Source: Parasphingorhabdus marina DSM 22363
Lineage (GTDB): Bacteria > Pseudomonadota > Alphaproteobacteria > Sphingomonadales > Sphingomonadaceae
Reading direction: 5' to 3'
NCBI RefSeq assembly: GCF_900128895.1
Contig: NZ_FSQW01000001.1
Span: forward strand, 1 to 64,000
Length of the DNA stretch: 64,000 nucleotides
A program made the position numbers and the translations under genes. The notes under the pieces are model-generated. The model was not told the origin of the DNA. It worked only from the letters and a program-made list of their open reading frames with translations, and ran no database searches. Positions 36,201 to 49,210 of the stretch are shown here, in pieces. The stretch's first letter is position 1; the number at the start of each line of letters is the position of its first letter.

Positions 36201-37343
36201 ATGACAGAAACGATCATCCACGGCGAAGCACAGGACCGCTTTGCTTCCGTCCGCAATCTCATGGCCGCGAGCGTCAACAGCGGCGAGGATGTCGGACTGT
36301 CCTTCACCGCGACCATCGAGGGCGAAACCGTGGTCGATCTGTGGGGTGGCTGGGCCGATGCAGAAAAAAGCCGGCCGTGGGAACGCGATACGATCGTCAA
36401 TGTCTACTCGACCACCAAGACCATGACCGCACTCACCGCTTTGCTGGTGGCGGATCGCGGCGAACTGGATTTTGACAAGCCGGTCGCGCACTACTGGCCG
36501 GAATTTGCCCAGGGTGGCAAAGAGAATGTGACCGTGGCTCACCTGATGAGCCATGCCTCCGGCCTGTCGGGCTGGGAAGAGTCGCTGACGACCGAGGACC
36601 TCTATGACTGGGAAAAAGCAACATCCCTTCTCGCAGCACAGGAACCATGGTGGGAACCCGGAACGACGCCCGGCTATCATGCGATCACCCAGGGATATCT
36701 GGTCGGTGAGGTTGTCCGCCGGATCACCGGCAAGTCGCTGGGCACGGTATTCCGCGAGGAAATCGCCGAGCCGCTGGATGCCGATTTCCATATCGGTCTG
36801 CCGCCGGAACATGACCACCGCGTTGCCGACCTGATCCCGCCGGAAGCCGGTGTTGGCGACGGCGATTTTTCAAATGATATCCAGCGCAAGACGTTCATCA
36901 ATCCTCCCATCGATCCGCTGTCCACGCGCACCCGGGAATGGCGCGGCGCGGAGATTCCGGCGGCAGGCGGCACCGGCAATGCGCGATCTGTGGCGGAAAT
37001 CCATGCCTTGCTGGCCAATGGCGGTGTCGCCAAAGGCAAGCGGATCCTGTCCGAAGCCGGGTGCCGCAAGGCGCTGGAGCCGCAGATTGAAGGCAATGAC
37101 ATGGTGCTGATGAACCTGCCGATCAAATATGGACTGGGCTTTGGCCTGCCCGGCGAGATGATCCCGCTGCCCAACCCCAATACGATATTCTGGGGCGGTT
37201 ATGGCGGTTCCGTGATCGTTATCGACATGGATAAGCGGACCACCTTTTCCTACGTAATGAACAAGATGAACAATGGCCTTACCGGCGACCCCCGGTCATT
37301 CAATCTGATGGTCGCGATGTGGACCGGCATGGCCGCCGGCTAG
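36201..37343 (+). CDS. Serine hydrolase, beta-lactamase class C / esterase EstB type
   Basis: A 380-residue enzyme of the beta-lactamase fold. The SxxK motif is Ser70-T-T-Lys73 in VYSTTKTM. A tyrosine motif region is GYHAITQGYLVGE. The C-terminal FWGGYGGSVIVID replaces the KTG triad segment, as in the EstB esterases. There is no signal peptide, so a cytosolic esterase or amidase is more likely than a true beta-lactamase. It lies 74 bp after the molybdo-enzyme and 77 bp before the Rieske oxygenase. Confidence 0.9.
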   Translation: MTETIIHGEAQDRFASVRNLMAASVNSGEDVGLSFTATIEGETVVDLWGGWADAEKSRPWERDTIVNVYSTTKTMTALTALLVADRGELDFDKPVAHYWPEFAQGGKENVTVAHLMSHASGLSGWEESLTTEDLYDWEKATSLLAAQEPWWEPGTTPGYHAITQGYLVGEVVRRITGKSLGTVFREEIAEPLDADFHIGLPPEHDHRVADLIPPEAGVGDGDFSNDIQRKTFINPPIDPLSTRTREWRGAEIPAAGGTGNARSVAEIHALLANGGVAKGKRILSEAGCRKALEPQIEGNDMVLMNLPIKYGLGFGLPGEMIPLPNPNTIFWGGYGGSVIVIDMDKRTTFSYVMNKMNNGLTGDPRSFNLMVAMWTGMAAG

Positions 37344-37420
37344 GCCTTTATCAGAATTGCCAATCGACCGGTCTGTTCAGCCCGTGCCATATCGCGACAC
37401 CCGGAGCGGAGGATTGAAGC

Positions 37421-38722
37421 ATGCCGATGGACGCAGCCTATATTGACCGGATGAAGCGCCTGATGGAGTGGGAAGCCACCCGAACCGCTCCGCCTGACGG
37501 ATTTCCGCATCTGCCCGACATGCCTGCGGGCCGCTATACCAGCCAGGAATATTACGACCTCGAACAGCAATATCTGTGGAAGAAAACCTGGTTGTTCGCC
37601 GCCCATATTGACGAAGTGCCGGAACCCGGCTGCTTCATGAAATGGGAAAATATCGGTGATCCGATTATCATCGTGCACGGCATGGACGGCGAGATTCGCG
37701 CCTTTTACAATACCTGCCGTCACCGCGGCGCCCCGGTGGTCACCGAAGAAAAGGGCAAGGCCCCGCGTCTGATGTGCGGATATCACAACTGGACCTACAA
37801 GACCGACGGCAGTCTGGTCGGGGTCCCGGAAAAACAGGATTTCGGACCGGATTTCGACATGTCCTGCCGCAGTCTGATTCCGGTGCGGTGCGAACAGCTG
37901 GGCAATCTGATCTTCATCAACTTCGACGCCGATGCGATGCCGCTGAAAGACTGGCTGGGGCCAGTCTGGGAAGAATGGGAGGAATTCCGGTTCGACAAGG
38001 TCCGGCTGGCCGCCCGTCACAGTTTTGATCTGCAGTGCAACTGGAAGGTCGCGATCGAGGCGAATATGGAGGTCTATCACGTGCCCTTCATCCATCCCGA
38101 CACCGTGGCCCCGCTGGTCGACAGCAAGCGCAATGTGAATACCATCTATCCGAACGGTCATGCGCGAATGCTGGCACCGCCACCGAAACAAACCGATCGC
38201 GAACATGTCCGGGCGGTCGATTCGCCGCCGGAATGGCAACAGATTGAATCGGTTGGCGAATTTGGCCGAACCTGCACCCAAAGCTACACCATGTTTCCCA
38301 ACTGGGTGTCACCGCTGAGCAATTATTTTGTCCCGCCGCTGATCTTCTGGCCGACCAGCCTCAACACCACGAAGCTGGAACTGGTCACGATGGCTCTTGA
38401 CTGGGGTGACGGTCCGGCTCCCGATCTGTGGACCGTGCCCGACGAGACCAAGCCGGGGGGCCGCGACATGAGTCCGATCATTCTGGAAGACACGCAATTT
38501 GGCGAGATGATCCAGAAATCGATGGAGAGCGACGGGTTCAAGAGTGTCCCGCTCAGTTACCAGGAAGCCCGGATCTACAGCTTTCACCAGTCATGCGACA
38601 AGATTATCGGCCTCAACCGGGTGCCGGAAGAACTGGCTGTCGAACAGGTGATTGGCGAGGAATGGGTCTGGCCCAATGATCCGCGGGTCGCGCAAATGGA
38701 ACAGATGGAAGCGGCTGAATAG
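37421..38722 (+). CDS. Rieske 2Fe-2S aromatic ring-hydroxylating oxygenase, alpha subunit
   Basis: A 433-residue oxygenase component. The Rieske site is Cys99-x-His101 and Cys119-x2-His122 (CRHRGAP ... CGYHNW). The catalytic iron site has His220 and His225 in EANMEVYHVPFIHPD. Such enzymes hydroxylate or demethylate aromatic or other hydrophobic compounds and need a ferredoxin and reductase, which are not adjacent. GGAGG precedes the ATG by eight bases. A T-tailed hairpin follows the stop. Confidence 0.93.
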   Translation: MPMDAAYIDRMKRLMEWEATRTAPPDGFPHLPDMPAGRYTSQEYYDLEQQYLWKKTWLFAAHIDEVPEPGCFMKWENIGDPIIIVHGMDGEIRAFYNTCRHRGAPVVTEEKGKAPRLMCGYHNWTYKTDGSLVGVPEKQDFGPDFDMSCRSLIPVRCEQLGNLIFINFDADAMPLKDWLGPVWEEWEEFRFDKVRLAARHSFDLQCNWKVAIEANMEVYHVPFIHPDTVAPLVDSKRNVNTIYPNGHARMLAPPPKQTDREHVRAVDSPPEWQQIESVGEFGRTCTQSYTMFPNWVSPLSNYFVPPLIFWPTSLNTTKLELVTMALDWGDGPAPDLWTVPDETKPGGRDMSPIILEDTQFGEMIQKSMESDGFKSVPLSYQEARIYSFHQSCDKIIGLNRVPEELAVEQVIGEEWVWPNDPRVAQMEQMEAAE

Positions 38723-38748
38723 CATCGCCCGGATGTTTCGCGCGGGTA

Positions 38749-38782
38749 TCCCGGCCGGTCGGGGGCTTCCGGCCGGGATTTT
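38749..38782 (+). terminator. Rho-independent terminator after the Rieske gene
   Basis: TCCCGGCCGG at 38749-38758 and CCGGCCGGGA at 38769-38778 are perfect 10-bp arms, followed by TTTT at 38779-38782. It sits between convergent genes: the Rieske stop at 38722 and the katG stop at 38792. Confidence 0.8.
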
Positions 38783-38791
38783 CACAAGGTC

Positions 38792-43345
<4,554 letters not shown>

Positions 43346-43368
43346 TGGCGGAAATCACCGGATAAGTC

Positions 43369-44298
43369 ATGCGGACCAAACAGACACTGGCCATTACCGG
43401 AGCAACGGGTTTTGTCGGAGAGCATCTGCTCAATCTGGCGGTCCGTGCCGGATTCCCGGTTCGGGCACTCACCCGTCGGCGCCAGGACGACCGGCCGAAT
43501 GTCACCTGGGTTGACGGATCACTGGAAAAACCGGCGAGTCTGGACGAGCTTTGCACTGGTGCCGATGTCGTCATCCACATCGCGGGTGTGGTCAACGCAC
43601 CGGATCGCCAGGGATTCGAAACGGGAAATGTTGCGGGAACACTGGCGATGGTTGAGGCGGCCAAAAAGGCGGGATGCAAGAGGTTCCTGCATGTCTCCTC
43701 GCTCGCCGCCAGGCAACCCGACCTGTCGATATACGGCGAAACGAAAGCCAAAGCGGAAAAGATTGTTGCGACCAGCGGACTCGACTGGACCATCATCCGG
43801 CCACCCGCCGTGTTTGGACCCGGAGACGGCGAGATGCTCGACCTGTTCAAAATGGCAAAGCTGGGCGTGATAACGCTGCCGCCCGATGCCGATGGTGTCT
43901 TGTCGGTTATTCATGTGGATGATCTTGCCCGGGCGCTGATGACGCTGATCCCGGAACATGAAGATCTGACTGCCCGCATATTTGAAGTCGACGACGGCAC
44001 TCCCGGCGGCTGGACACAGATCCAGTTTGCCCGGGAGATCGGCAAGGCGGTCGGCAACAAAAAGGTCCGGACAATCGGCATGCCGCGGGCCTTACTTAAG
44101 TTCGGGGCCAAGGCGGACCGGTTTTTCCGCAAGGACAAGGCCAAGCTCACCGCGGACCGGGTCAGCTATTTCTGCCATGATGACTGGACCATCGATCCGG
44201 CGAAGCGCCTGCCCCACCAGCTTTGGGTTCCCAAAATCGAAACCGAAAAAGGGCTGCGGGACACGGCGCAATGGTACCGCCTTAATGACTGGATGTAG
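43369..44298 (+). CDS. cerR: NAD-dependent epimerase/dehydratase, probable ceramide reductase (CerR-like)
   Basis: A 309-residue extended short-chain dehydrogenase. The Rossmann motif is ITGATGFVGEHLL, and the catalytic pair is in VSSLAARQPDLSIYGETKAKAE (YxxxK). In Caulobacter an SDR of this type beside acp and spt (CerR) reduces the 3-keto group during ceramide synthesis. The position here, 2.5 kb upstream of acp-spt and in the same direction, supports that role. Generic SDR motifs alone would not prove it. The gene may be read from the obg-proB transcript. Confidence 0.75.
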   Translation: MRTKQTLAITGATGFVGEHLLNLAVRAGFPVRALTRRRQDDRPNVTWVDGSLEKPASLDELCTGADVVIHIAGVVNAPDRQGFETGNVAGTLAMVEAAKKAGCKRFLHVSSLAARQPDLSIYGETKAKAEKIVATSGLDWTIIRPPAVFGPGDGEMLDLFKMAKLGVITLPPDADGVLSVIHVDDLARALMTLIPEHEDLTARIFEVDDGTPGGWTQIQFAREIGKAVGNKKVRTIGMPRALLKFGAKADRFFRKDKAKLTADRVSYFCHDDWTIDPAKRLPHQLWVPKIETEKGLRDTAQWYRLNDWM

Positions 44299-44362
44299 CG
44301 CGAAGCATCTGATAGCGTTGAAAAACATGAAGTAGGGTCGCCTTTGAAAAGAGGATACTCGG

Positions 44363-45427
44363 ATGGATGGTTTCGTAGGGAAACACTGGGTTTTGTTGCC
44401 TCGCCTGCTTCTTCTTGTTGCCGGGCTGGCCTGTATCAGCAGCACCCCTGTGCGAGCAAAGGACCGCGTCACACCGCTGTTCGCCAGCGATGAACTTCTC
44501 ACGGTCGAGCTGGCCGGCCCGATCAAGACGATTGCAAAGCGCGCGGCCAAGTCGATCGATCCTCAAGATGCAGTTCTGCAAGCCAATGGCGAAACCCATA
44601 ATATCGCCCTGTCGGCGCGGGGTGTCTCGCGGCGGAAACGCGAGAATTGCGTCTTCCCGCCCCTGCGCATCCGGTTTGCAGAAAAACCATCCAAAGGATC
44701 GCTTTTCCACAAACAGCGCAGCATCAAGCTGGTCACGCACTGCAAGGACAAGGATCGCAACGAGCAGGTGCTCTTGCGCGAATATGCGACCTATCGCCTG
44801 TACAATCTCATGACCCCGGAAAGCCTGAAAGTCCGGCTGGCCAGATTGCGGTACCGCGACGGCGAAACGGTTGTGGCAGAACGATACGGCTTCTTTATTG
44901 AAGATATTGATGATGCCGCGCGGCGATTGGGCGGCAAGGAAATCGACATTCCGCGAACCTCGGTCTCGGCACTCAGCGTTCCTGCAGCAGCGCGCTACAC
45001 GCTGTTCCAGTACATGATCGGCAATACGGACTGGGCCATGATTGCCGGCCCGCCGGGATCCGACTGTTGCCACAATTCCAAACTGGTTGGCCAGAACAAG
45101 GCTGCGCGGTCTGATCTGATCCCGGTTCCCTATGATTTCGACAATGCGGGGATCGTCAATGCCCCCTATGCCGTCCCGGCCGACGTGCTGCCGATCCGGT
45201 CAGTGCGGCAACGCTACTATCGCGGACATTGCCGGATGAACGAAGCGGTGAAACAGGCCGTTCCGGAATTTCTGTCGCGGCGCGCCGCTGTTGAAGGCGA
45301 GATTGCTTCGATCACTGTCCTGAGTGAGGATTCCCGAAAACAGATGCGCGCCTATCTGGGCGAGTTTTTCGATCAGGTGCAAAGCGCGGACTCAATCGAC
45401 AGGAAATTGTTCAAAACCTGTCGGTAG
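44363..45427 (+). CDS. Secreted protein with CotH-like atypical kinase motifs
   Basis: A 354-residue exported protein (signal peptide to about residue 32, STPVRA). I do not recognise a named family. It carries a kinase-like order of motifs: a lysine strand SIKLVTHC (K122), a helix glutamate in LLREYATYRLYN (E140), a catalytic-loop-like IGNTDW (219-224) with Asn238 after it, and a metal-binding-like PYDFDNAG (256-263). This order resembles CotH-type secretory kinases. Several cysteines may form disulfides. GAGGA lies seven bases before the ATG. It lies between cerR and the acp-spt genes. Kinase activity is inference only. Confidence 0.6.
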   Translation: MDGFVGKHWVLLPRLLLLVAGLACISSTPVRAKDRVTPLFASDELLTVELAGPIKTIAKRAAKSIDPQDAVLQANGETHNIALSARGVSRRKRENCVFPPLRIRFAEKPSKGSLFHKQRSIKLVTHCKDKDRNEQVLLREYATYRLYNLMTPESLKVRLARLRYRDGETVVAERYGFFIEDIDDAARRLGGKEIDIPRTSVSALSVPAAARYTLFQYMIGNTDWAMIAGPPGSDCCHNSKLVGQNKAARSDLIPVPYDFDNAGIVNAPYAVPADVLPIRSVRQRYYRGHCRMNEAVKQAVPEFLSRRAAVEGEIASITVLSEDSRKQMRAYLGEFFDQVQSADSIDRKLFKTCR

Positions 45428-45437
45428 GATGCGGCAT

Positions 45438-46028
45438 TCAAAGCAGCGGACCGGCGAGCTTTTCCAGCACATAGACCGCAAAGGTCAGCGTCAGTCCGAT
45501 CAGGAACACCCGGTAAGCCAGGCCCAGATAGCGATATTTCTTGTTCGCAAGCACCATTCCCATCTGGTGGATATCGAGCGACATCGCCCGGTAGACCTCG
45601 TCCTGATCCGAAAGATGACTGTCCACCAGCTTGTCGTAAAAGCTGTCGGCATCAAGTTCGCTAAAATTTCCAAAGAACAGCCAGTTGCGCTGGCCGCTTG
45701 CGGGGGTTCCGGTTTGCGGCAGCACCGCCAGAGCGCCAAAACCCGCAGCGGCGAATGCGGTGCCAGCCAGGATCAGCAAGGGAAGCGAGAAAGCTTCGTT
45801 CGCACCCTGTCCGATCGCGAGCGTGAACACGACAAAAGTCGCACCGATCAGCATATTGGCTTTCTGGTCCGCCATCATGCTCAATTGCACATGATGCTGC
45901 TGTGTCGTGCGCAATAGAGTCACCGCCTCTTTCGGCCACTTCTTCTTTGGGGCCACAGGCGCTTCCGGCTGTTTTGGGCTTACGGATTCTTCCGGCTGCT
46001 GCACAGTGGGCGGGCTCAACGGTTCCAT
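45438..46028 (-). CDS. DUF5706 / Pycsar effector-type membrane protein (copy 1)
   Basis: A 196-residue protein with an N-terminal Pro/Glu/Lys-rich tail, then LRTTQQHHVQLSMMADQKAN and two membrane helices (about 70-118), a helical linker and a C-terminal helix near 170-190. The DxKAN motif before the first helix and this layout match the Pycsar effector (PycTM, DUF5706) family. It is a paralogue of the next gene. The ATG at 46028 follows GGGAG by five bases. No nucleotide cyclase is adjacent, so a defence role is unproven. Confidence 0.78.
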   Translation of the reverse strand: MEPLSPPTVQQPEESVSPKQPEAPVAPKKKWPKEAVTLLRTTQQHHVQLSMMADQKANMLIGATFVVFTLAIGQGANEAFSLPLLILAGTAFAAAGFGALAVLPQTGTPASGQRNWLFFGNFSELDADSFYDKLVDSHLSDQDEVYRAMSLDIHQMGMVLANKKYRYLGLAYRVFLIGLTLTFAVYVLEKLAGPLL

Positions 46029-46079
46029 TATCACTCCCGTATCAATTTGCGGCGACCAGTTCTGCGAAATACTAGGCGA

Positions 46080-46622
46080 TCAGGTCGTCCCAAGCAACGG
46101 CCCGGACACCTGTTCAACCAGATATGTAACAAAAGTCAGCGACAAGCCAATCAGGAACACCCGATAAGCCAGTCCCAGATAGCGATATTTCTTTTTCTCC
46201 AGAACCAGACCCATCTGGTAAATATCGCGCAACATGGTGCGATAGACCTGTTCCTGCTCTCGCAGATTCCGGGCCAGAAGCTGGTCCTTGAACTCCTCTT
46301 CCGACATCTGGGAAAAAGCACCAAAAAATAATATGTTGGGATTTGCGCCTGCTCTGATTTTGGTAGCCGGCATCACCGCAATCGCCGCCAATCCGGCTGC
46401 AGAAAAGGCTGAAATGGCGAGAATCAGCAATGGCAGGGAAAAGCTGCTGACATGGCTCTGGCCAATGGCGAGAGTAAACACGACGAAAGTCGCACCGATA
46501 AGCATGTTGGCCTTGTGATCGGCCATCAGGCTGAGCTGCACATGATGCTGTTGCGTTGTCCGGAGCAGCTGGATGACCTCGGCTGGCCATTCCTGCCCGG
46601 GCGAGTCGCTGTCAGCCGCCAT
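46080..46622 (-). CDS. DUF5706 / Pycsar effector-type membrane protein (copy 2)
   Basis: A 180-residue paralogue of the neighbouring protein: HHVQLSLMADHKANMLIGAT followed by FVVFTLAIGQ is nearly identical, as is the C-terminal KYRYLGLAYRVFLIG. The middle domain has diverged. Two central helices and one C-terminal helix are predicted. The ATG at 46622 has AGGAGG six bases upstream. The 51-bp gap to copy 1 suggests one operon born of tandem duplication. It is divergent from acp. Confidence 0.78.
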   Translation of the reverse strand: MAADSDSPGQEWPAEVIQLLRTTQQHHVQLSLMADHKANMLIGATFVVFTLAIGQSHVSSFSLPLLILAISAFSAAGLAAIAVMPATKIRAGANPNILFFGAFSQMSEEEFKDQLLARNLREQEQVYRTMLRDIYQMGLVLEKKKYRYLGLAYRVFLIGLSLTFVTYLVEQVSGPLLGTT

Positions 46623-46757
46623 AGTTCCCTCCTGCTTCGCCACAAACTCGCACAACTAGCCTAATTGGGCAAGTTGATGCCCCGTTTCCGCCTTATTCCC
46701 TTGCCAATGGGGCGCATGGGTTGGCAAAGGTCAATCACAACAATGCAGGAAACACAC

Positions 46758-47003
46758 ATGGCAAGTCGCGAACAGATAATGGAAAAAGTGGAAGGTCTGA
46801 TCGGTCCTTTCAACAACAAGGGCGTCGAGCTCAAGGAAGAGACCACATTTGCAAATGATCTCGAATGGGACAGCCTGACCGTGATGGATTTCGTGGCCGC
46901 TGTCGAAGACGAGTTTGACATCATCATCACGATGAACATGCAGGCCGAGATCGAGAATGTAGGCCAGCTCGCCGATGCTGTCGCGAAACTGATGGATAAC
47001 TGA
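46758..47003 (+). CDS. acpR: Acyl carrier protein for serine palmitoyltransferase
   Basis: An 81-residue acyl carrier protein. The phosphopantetheine site is Ser39 in EWDSLTVMD. The rest is acidic and helical as expected. A dedicated carrier next to spt is the pattern in Caulobacter (AcpR), where it supplies the acyl chain to the palmitoyltransferase. The ATG at 46758 has AGGA upstream; one at 46743 is less likely. A palindromic repeat lies between it and spt. Confidence 0.9.
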   Translation: MASREQIMEKVEGLIGPFNNKGVELKEETTFANDLEWDSLTVMDFVAAVEDEFDIIITMNMQAEIENVGQLADAVAKLMDN

Positions 47004-47017
47004 ACAGGGAATGATAA

Positions 47018-47098
47018 GCGTCATGCCGGACTATGTTCGGCATCCCGGAGGGCCGGTCGGCCATTCGGGAAGACCCTGAATCACATTCGGGATGACGC
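47018..47098. repeat. REP-like palindromic element between acp and spt (type D)
   Basis: The arm 47018-47046 (with ATGCCG...CGGCAT as an inner hairpin) and the arm 47072-47098 form a loose inverted repeat. Each ends in GCGTCAT or its complement. It fills the intercistronic gap and could affect mRNA stability or partial termination. Confidence 0.6.
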
Positions 47099-47112
47099 AG
47101 GGACGCCAGGAC

Positions 47113-48312
47113 ATGACTGATTTGCTTTCGAAATTTGACCCGCTGATCGAGGAGCGTGAAACCCTTCTCGCGACCGGCGTAAAAGACCCGTTCTCGCTGG
47201 TGATGGAAGAGGTGCTTTCGCCCACTGTGGCGATTTGCAATGGCCGGGAAACCATTTTGCTGGGTACCTATAATTATATGGGCATGACCTTTGACGATGA
47301 CGTCCGGCAAGCCGGGCTCAAGGCACTCGAGGACTTCGGTTCCGGCACCACCGGCAGCCGCGTGCTCAACGGTACCTACAGCCCGCACAAGGATTGCGAA
47401 GAGGCGCTCAAGGAATTTTACGCCATGGATCATGCCATGGTGTTTTCCACCGGCTACCAGGCCAATCTCGGGATCATATCAACGCTGGCCGGGAAGGGCG
47501 ACTATGTCATTCTCGACATCGACAGCCATGCCTCCATCTATGACGGCTGCGCCATGGGCAATGCCGAGATTGTCGCGTTCCGCCACAATGATGCCGAAGC
47601 GCTCGAAAAGCGGCTCAAACGCCTGCCCGCAGAGGCCGGCAAGCTGGTTGTGCTCGAAGGCGTCTATTCGATGCTCGGTGACGTGGCCCCGCTGAAGGAA
47701 ATGATCCGCATCTGCAAGGAAAACGGCGCGATGACACTGGTCGACGAAGCCCACAGCATGGGCTTTATCGGCGAGAATGGTCGCGGCGTGGTTGAAGATC
47801 AGGGCGTGATTGACGATGTCGACTTCATCATCGGCACCTTCTCGAAAAGTGTCGGCACGGTTGGTGGCTTTTGTGTATCCAACCATCCGAAATTCGAGAT
47901 CATGCGGCTGGTCTGCCGGCCCTATGTCTTTACCGCCTCGCTGCCACCCAGCGTGATGGCCACCGCCAGCACCTCGATCCGCAAGCTTATGCATTCGGGG
48001 AACAAGCGTGCACATCTCTGGGAAAACAGCAAGAAACTCCACAAGGGCCTGCGCGATCTGGGATTCGAACTGGGCACGCCGGAAGCACAAAGCGCGATCA
48101 TCGCGGTGATCATGCCCAATCTCGAAAAGGGCGCCATGATGTGGCAGGCGCTGCTCGAGGAAGGACTATACGTCAACCTCGCCCGCCCGCCCGCAACTCC
48201 TGCAAACATGACCCTGCTCCGCTGCTCGCTCTGCGCGGAACATACCAGTGAGCAGGTCGACCAGATCCTCGGCATGTTTGAAGCAGCCGGAAAAGCGGTG
48301 GGCGCGATTTAG
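47113..48312 (+). CDS. spt: Serine palmitoyltransferase
   Basis: A 399-residue soluble PLP enzyme of the alpha-oxoamine synthase family. It condenses serine with an acyl thioester to 3-ketosphinganine, the first sphingolipid step. The PLP lysine is Lys245 in GTFSKSVGTVGGF; the aspartate and histidine of VDEAHSMGF are Asp211 and His214; the ring-stacking histidine is His139 in DSHAS. The sequence closely follows the Sphingomonas paucimobilis enzyme (ILLGTYNYMGMTF, PYVFTASLPPSVMATA). The ATG at 47113 is preceded by AGGA. It is cotranscribed with the crotonase gene, ten bases on. Confidence 0.97.
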   Translation: MTDLLSKFDPLIEERETLLATGVKDPFSLVMEEVLSPTVAICNGRETILLGTYNYMGMTFDDDVRQAGLKALEDFGSGTTGSRVLNGTYSPHKDCEEALKEFYAMDHAMVFSTGYQANLGIISTLAGKGDYVILDIDSHASIYDGCAMGNAEIVAFRHNDAEALEKRLKRLPAEAGKLVVLEGVYSMLGDVAPLKEMIRICKENGAMTLVDEAHSMGFIGENGRGVVEDQGVIDDVDFIIGTFSKSVGTVGGFCVSNHPKFEIMRLVCRPYVFTASLPPSVMATASTSIRKLMHSGNKRAHLWENSKKLHKGLRDLGFELGTPEAQSAIIAVIMPNLEKGAMMWQALLEEGLYVNLARPPATPANMTLLRCSLCAEHTSEQVDQILGMFEAAGKAVGAI

Positions 48313-48322
48313 GGGCGGCTGC

Positions 48323-49126
48323 ATGGATACCAAAAATCCCACATTGCTTGTCGAACAGCGCGGGCCGATTGAAATTCTCTCGCTGAACCGGCCGGACAAG
48401 CTCAACACGATGAACGAAGACATGATCTTCGCATTGCAGGACTATTTTCGCGAATTGCAGAACCGGCATGAGGTGCGGGTCGTGCTGTTCCGCGCCGAGG
48501 GGCGGGCCTTTTGCGCCGGTCTCGACATCGGTGCCTGGCAGAATGACGGGTCCCGCGGGCAGGTCCAGCATGTCTGGCGGACACAGCGCCATATCGCGAC
48601 CGTGATGCAGCTGATGCGACAATGTCCGCAGCCGATCATCGCGCTCGCCCAGGGTGCGGCCTGTGGCGGCGGCTTTTCCCTGCTGCTGGCAAGTGATGTC
48701 CGCTATGGCGCGCCGGACCTGAAAATGAATGCCGCCTATATCAAGATCGGCCTCGGCGGATGTGACATGGGGTCGAGCTATTTCCTGCCCCGTCTGGTCG
48801 GCTCCTCGCTGGCTTCGGAACTGATATTGACCGGCCGGTTCCTGCACGCGGAACGCGCCGGGAAAGCCGGGCTGATCAGCGAAGTGGTGGATGCGGATCA
48901 GCTGCTCTCCACCGGCCTCGCGCTCGCCGAAGAGATGCTCGACACTGCGCCCATGGGCTTGCGCTTGTCCAAGGATGCGCTCAACCGCAATATCGACGCG
49001 CAAAGTTTCGAAGCGGCGCTCGCGATTGAGGACCGGCAGCAGGTGATGCTCAGCATGACCGAGGACAGCCGCGAAGCGGCGAAAGCCTTTTTCGCCAAGC
49101 GGAAGCCGGACTACAAGGACCGGTAG
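48323..49126 (+). CDS. Enoyl-CoA hydratase/isomerase family protein in the spt operon
   Basis: A 267-residue crotonase-fold protein. The oxyanion segments are AFCAGLDIGAW and AQGAACGGGFSLLLASDVRYG; the segment KIGLGGCDMGSSYFLPRLVG follows. The start is ten bases after the spt stop, which argues for one operon. It may act on an acyl-CoA or acyl-ACP that feeds the lipid pathway, or it may be an unrelated fatty acid enzyme. The reaction is not defined. Confidence 0.88.
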   Translation: MDTKNPTLLVEQRGPIEILSLNRPDKLNTMNEDMIFALQDYFRELQNRHEVRVVLFRAEGRAFCAGLDIGAWQNDGSRGQVQHVWRTQRHIATVMQLMRQCPQPIIALAQGAACGGGFSLLLASDVRYGAPDLKMNAAYIKIGLGGCDMGSSYFLPRLVGSSLASELILTGRFLHAERAGKAGLISEVVDADQLLSTGLALAEEMLDTAPMGLRLSKDALNRNIDAQSFEAALAIEDRQQVMLSMTEDSREAAKAFFAKRKPDYKDR

Positions 49127-49134
49127 CTTGTTCC

Positions 49135-49207
49135 GTCACCCCAGCGAAGGCTGGGGTCTCTGGCGTGTTTCAAAGCCGCCTGAGATACCAGCCTTCGCTG
49201 GGGTGAC
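49135..49207. repeat. REP-like palindromic element, type C copy 2
   Basis: Arms 49135-49158 and 49182-49207 are close reverse complements built on GTCACCCCAGCGAAGGC and its complement. It is closely related to the copy at 13349-13435. It lies between convergent stops (49126 and 49211) and could serve as a bidirectional terminator. Confidence 0.85.
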
Positions 49208-49210
49208 GCG

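Noticed and set aside
36201-37343. Beta-lactamase resistance gene
   Set aside because: It lacks a signal peptide and the class C KTG triad; the pattern fits an EstB-type esterase.
45438-46622. Complete Pycsar defence system
   Set aside because: No nucleotide cyclase gene lies beside the two effector-like genes, so only the effector family can be supported.
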